NCBI RefSeq assembly: GCF_001624705.1
Contig: NZ_JSEO01000008.1
Span: 62,001-126,000 of the forward strand
DNA length: 64,000 nt
Direction: 5' to 3'
DNA from: Marinomonas sp. SBI8L
GTDB taxonomy: Bacteria > Pseudomonadota > Gammaproteobacteria > Pseudomonadales > Marinomonadaceae
Every line of letters starts with the position of its first letter. The stretch's first letter is position 1. The translations under genes and the position numbers were made by a program. Of the stretch, positions 63,488 to 64,000 are shown in pieces. The notes beneath the pieces are model-generated. The model was given only the letters and a program-made list of their open reading frames with translations, did no database searches and was not told the DNA's origin.

Positions 63488-64000
63488 ATGACAGACATAA
63501 TAAGTGGAACAGTAACAGATGCAGGGGCGCGCTACATTGCCCAAAAAGCTGCGAGTTTAGAACCTGTGGTGGTCACCCACTTTATCTTGGCTAATGTACC
63601 TGGTGTGGATGAAACCACACCAGCAGACCCGAGCATGGGGATACCAACAGAATATTTGATAGATGATTTTGTTGCAGTTCAAGACCCCCATTATAACGAT
63701 GACAATGCGGTGACTTACTCACTGGTACTAGACAGTAGTGTGGGTGATTATGACTTCAATTATTACGGCATAGTCACTGACTCGGGCGAGTTATTAGCCT
63801 ATTCCTATATCCCACTGAATAAAAAGCGAAAAGATATAGGTCAGGTGATTAACCGTAATCTGGTTGTGCCCTTTAGTAATGCTAAACAGCTTACGGGTGC
63901 AGATCTGCCATTGGAATCTTGGCAGTTTGATTACGAAGCCGAAATGCTCGCCATGCAGACCTGCATAATGCAAAACAGTGCAGCGACCATATCTGCTTTA
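63488..64000 (+). CDS. Tail fibre/collar protein, N-terminal part (cut by window edge)
   Basis: Open to the last base (171 codons visible), starting MTDIISGTVTDAGARYIAQK. The first 150 residues resemble the phage tail-collar fibre N-terminal domain (PF12571 type), which attaches the fibre to the baseplate: a helical KAASLEPVVVTHFILAN start, then YSLVLDSSVGDYDFNYYGIV. The receptor-binding part is outside the window. Confidence 0.9.
   Translation, partial: MTDIISGTVTDAGARYIAQKAASLEPVVVTHFILANVPGVDETTPADPSMGIPTEYLIDDFVAVQDPHYNDDNAVTYSLVLDSSVGDYDFNYYGIVTDSGELLAYSYIPLNKKRKDIGQVINRNLVVPFSNAKQLTGADLPLESWQFDYEAEMLAMQTCIMQNSAATISAL

Noticed and set aside
1-64000. CRISPR arrays, tRNA or rRNA genes, insertion sequences
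   Set aside because: No regular direct-repeat array, cloverleaf-type gene or transposase was seen.

Overview
The window reads as chromosomal DNA of a moderately AT-rich marine-type gammaproteobacterium. The conserved blocks rpsU/dnaG/rpoD and lptD-surA-pdxA-rsmA-apaG-apaH support the class. The overall gene set fits Oceanospirillales, and Marinomonas is my best guess; this is inference, since no 16S or tRNA gene is present.

Layout. (1) 1-17853 is core genome. On the minus strand lie rpoD (cut by the window edge), dnaG, yqeY and rpsU, then divergent tsaD-folB. The minus-strand outer-membrane/housekeeping operon runs lptD-surA-pdxA-rsmA-apaG-apaH-glpE-cca. After it come djlA, a DUF3530 protein, rpe-gph and an MscS-type channel. 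(2) 18273-22215 holds three tightly overlapping genes: a Cache-like membrane sensor, a sensor-MFS fusion and a PF04392-type periplasmic binding protein. They run directly (3 bp gap) into vgrG. (3) 22219-45842 is a complete type VI secretion cluster: vgrG, a DUF6931-like gene, PAAR, tssA, hcp, tssB, tssC, a second tssC-like gene, tssE, F, G, H, a periplasmic solute-binding-like gene, an FHA gene, tssJ, K, L (with a SPOR domain), M (no Walker A motif) and a small kinase-like gene. (4) 45950-48222 is a BaeS/BaeR-type two-component system.

(5) 48317-64000 is a P2-related phage element. It has a broken small gene, a LexA/CI-type repressor with an operator array over divergent promoters, an unknown first gene, a gpA-like HUH replication protein whose second catalytic tyrosine is a histidine, and an Ogr/Delta-type late activator. 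Then come two cargo genes and a 595-residue coiled-coil protein on the opposite strand. A full contractile-tail and lysis module follows: gpR, DUF2586 sheath, DUF2597 tube, amidase, two holin-like proteins, E/E' chaperone pair, tape measure, DUF2590, J, I and a fibre cut by the window edge. No integrase, portal, terminase, scaffold or capsid gene is visible, and the place where head genes normally lie is filled by the cargo and coiled-coil genes. A tailocin (headless phage tail) or a remodelled prophage is the best reading.

The two most unusual ideas are a ligand-sensing module wired into a T6SS operon and a candidate headless-tail element with structured leader regions, short leader peptides and an antisense coiled-coil gene. 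Two contractile machines thus sit within about 25 kb of each other, separated by the BaeSR pair.
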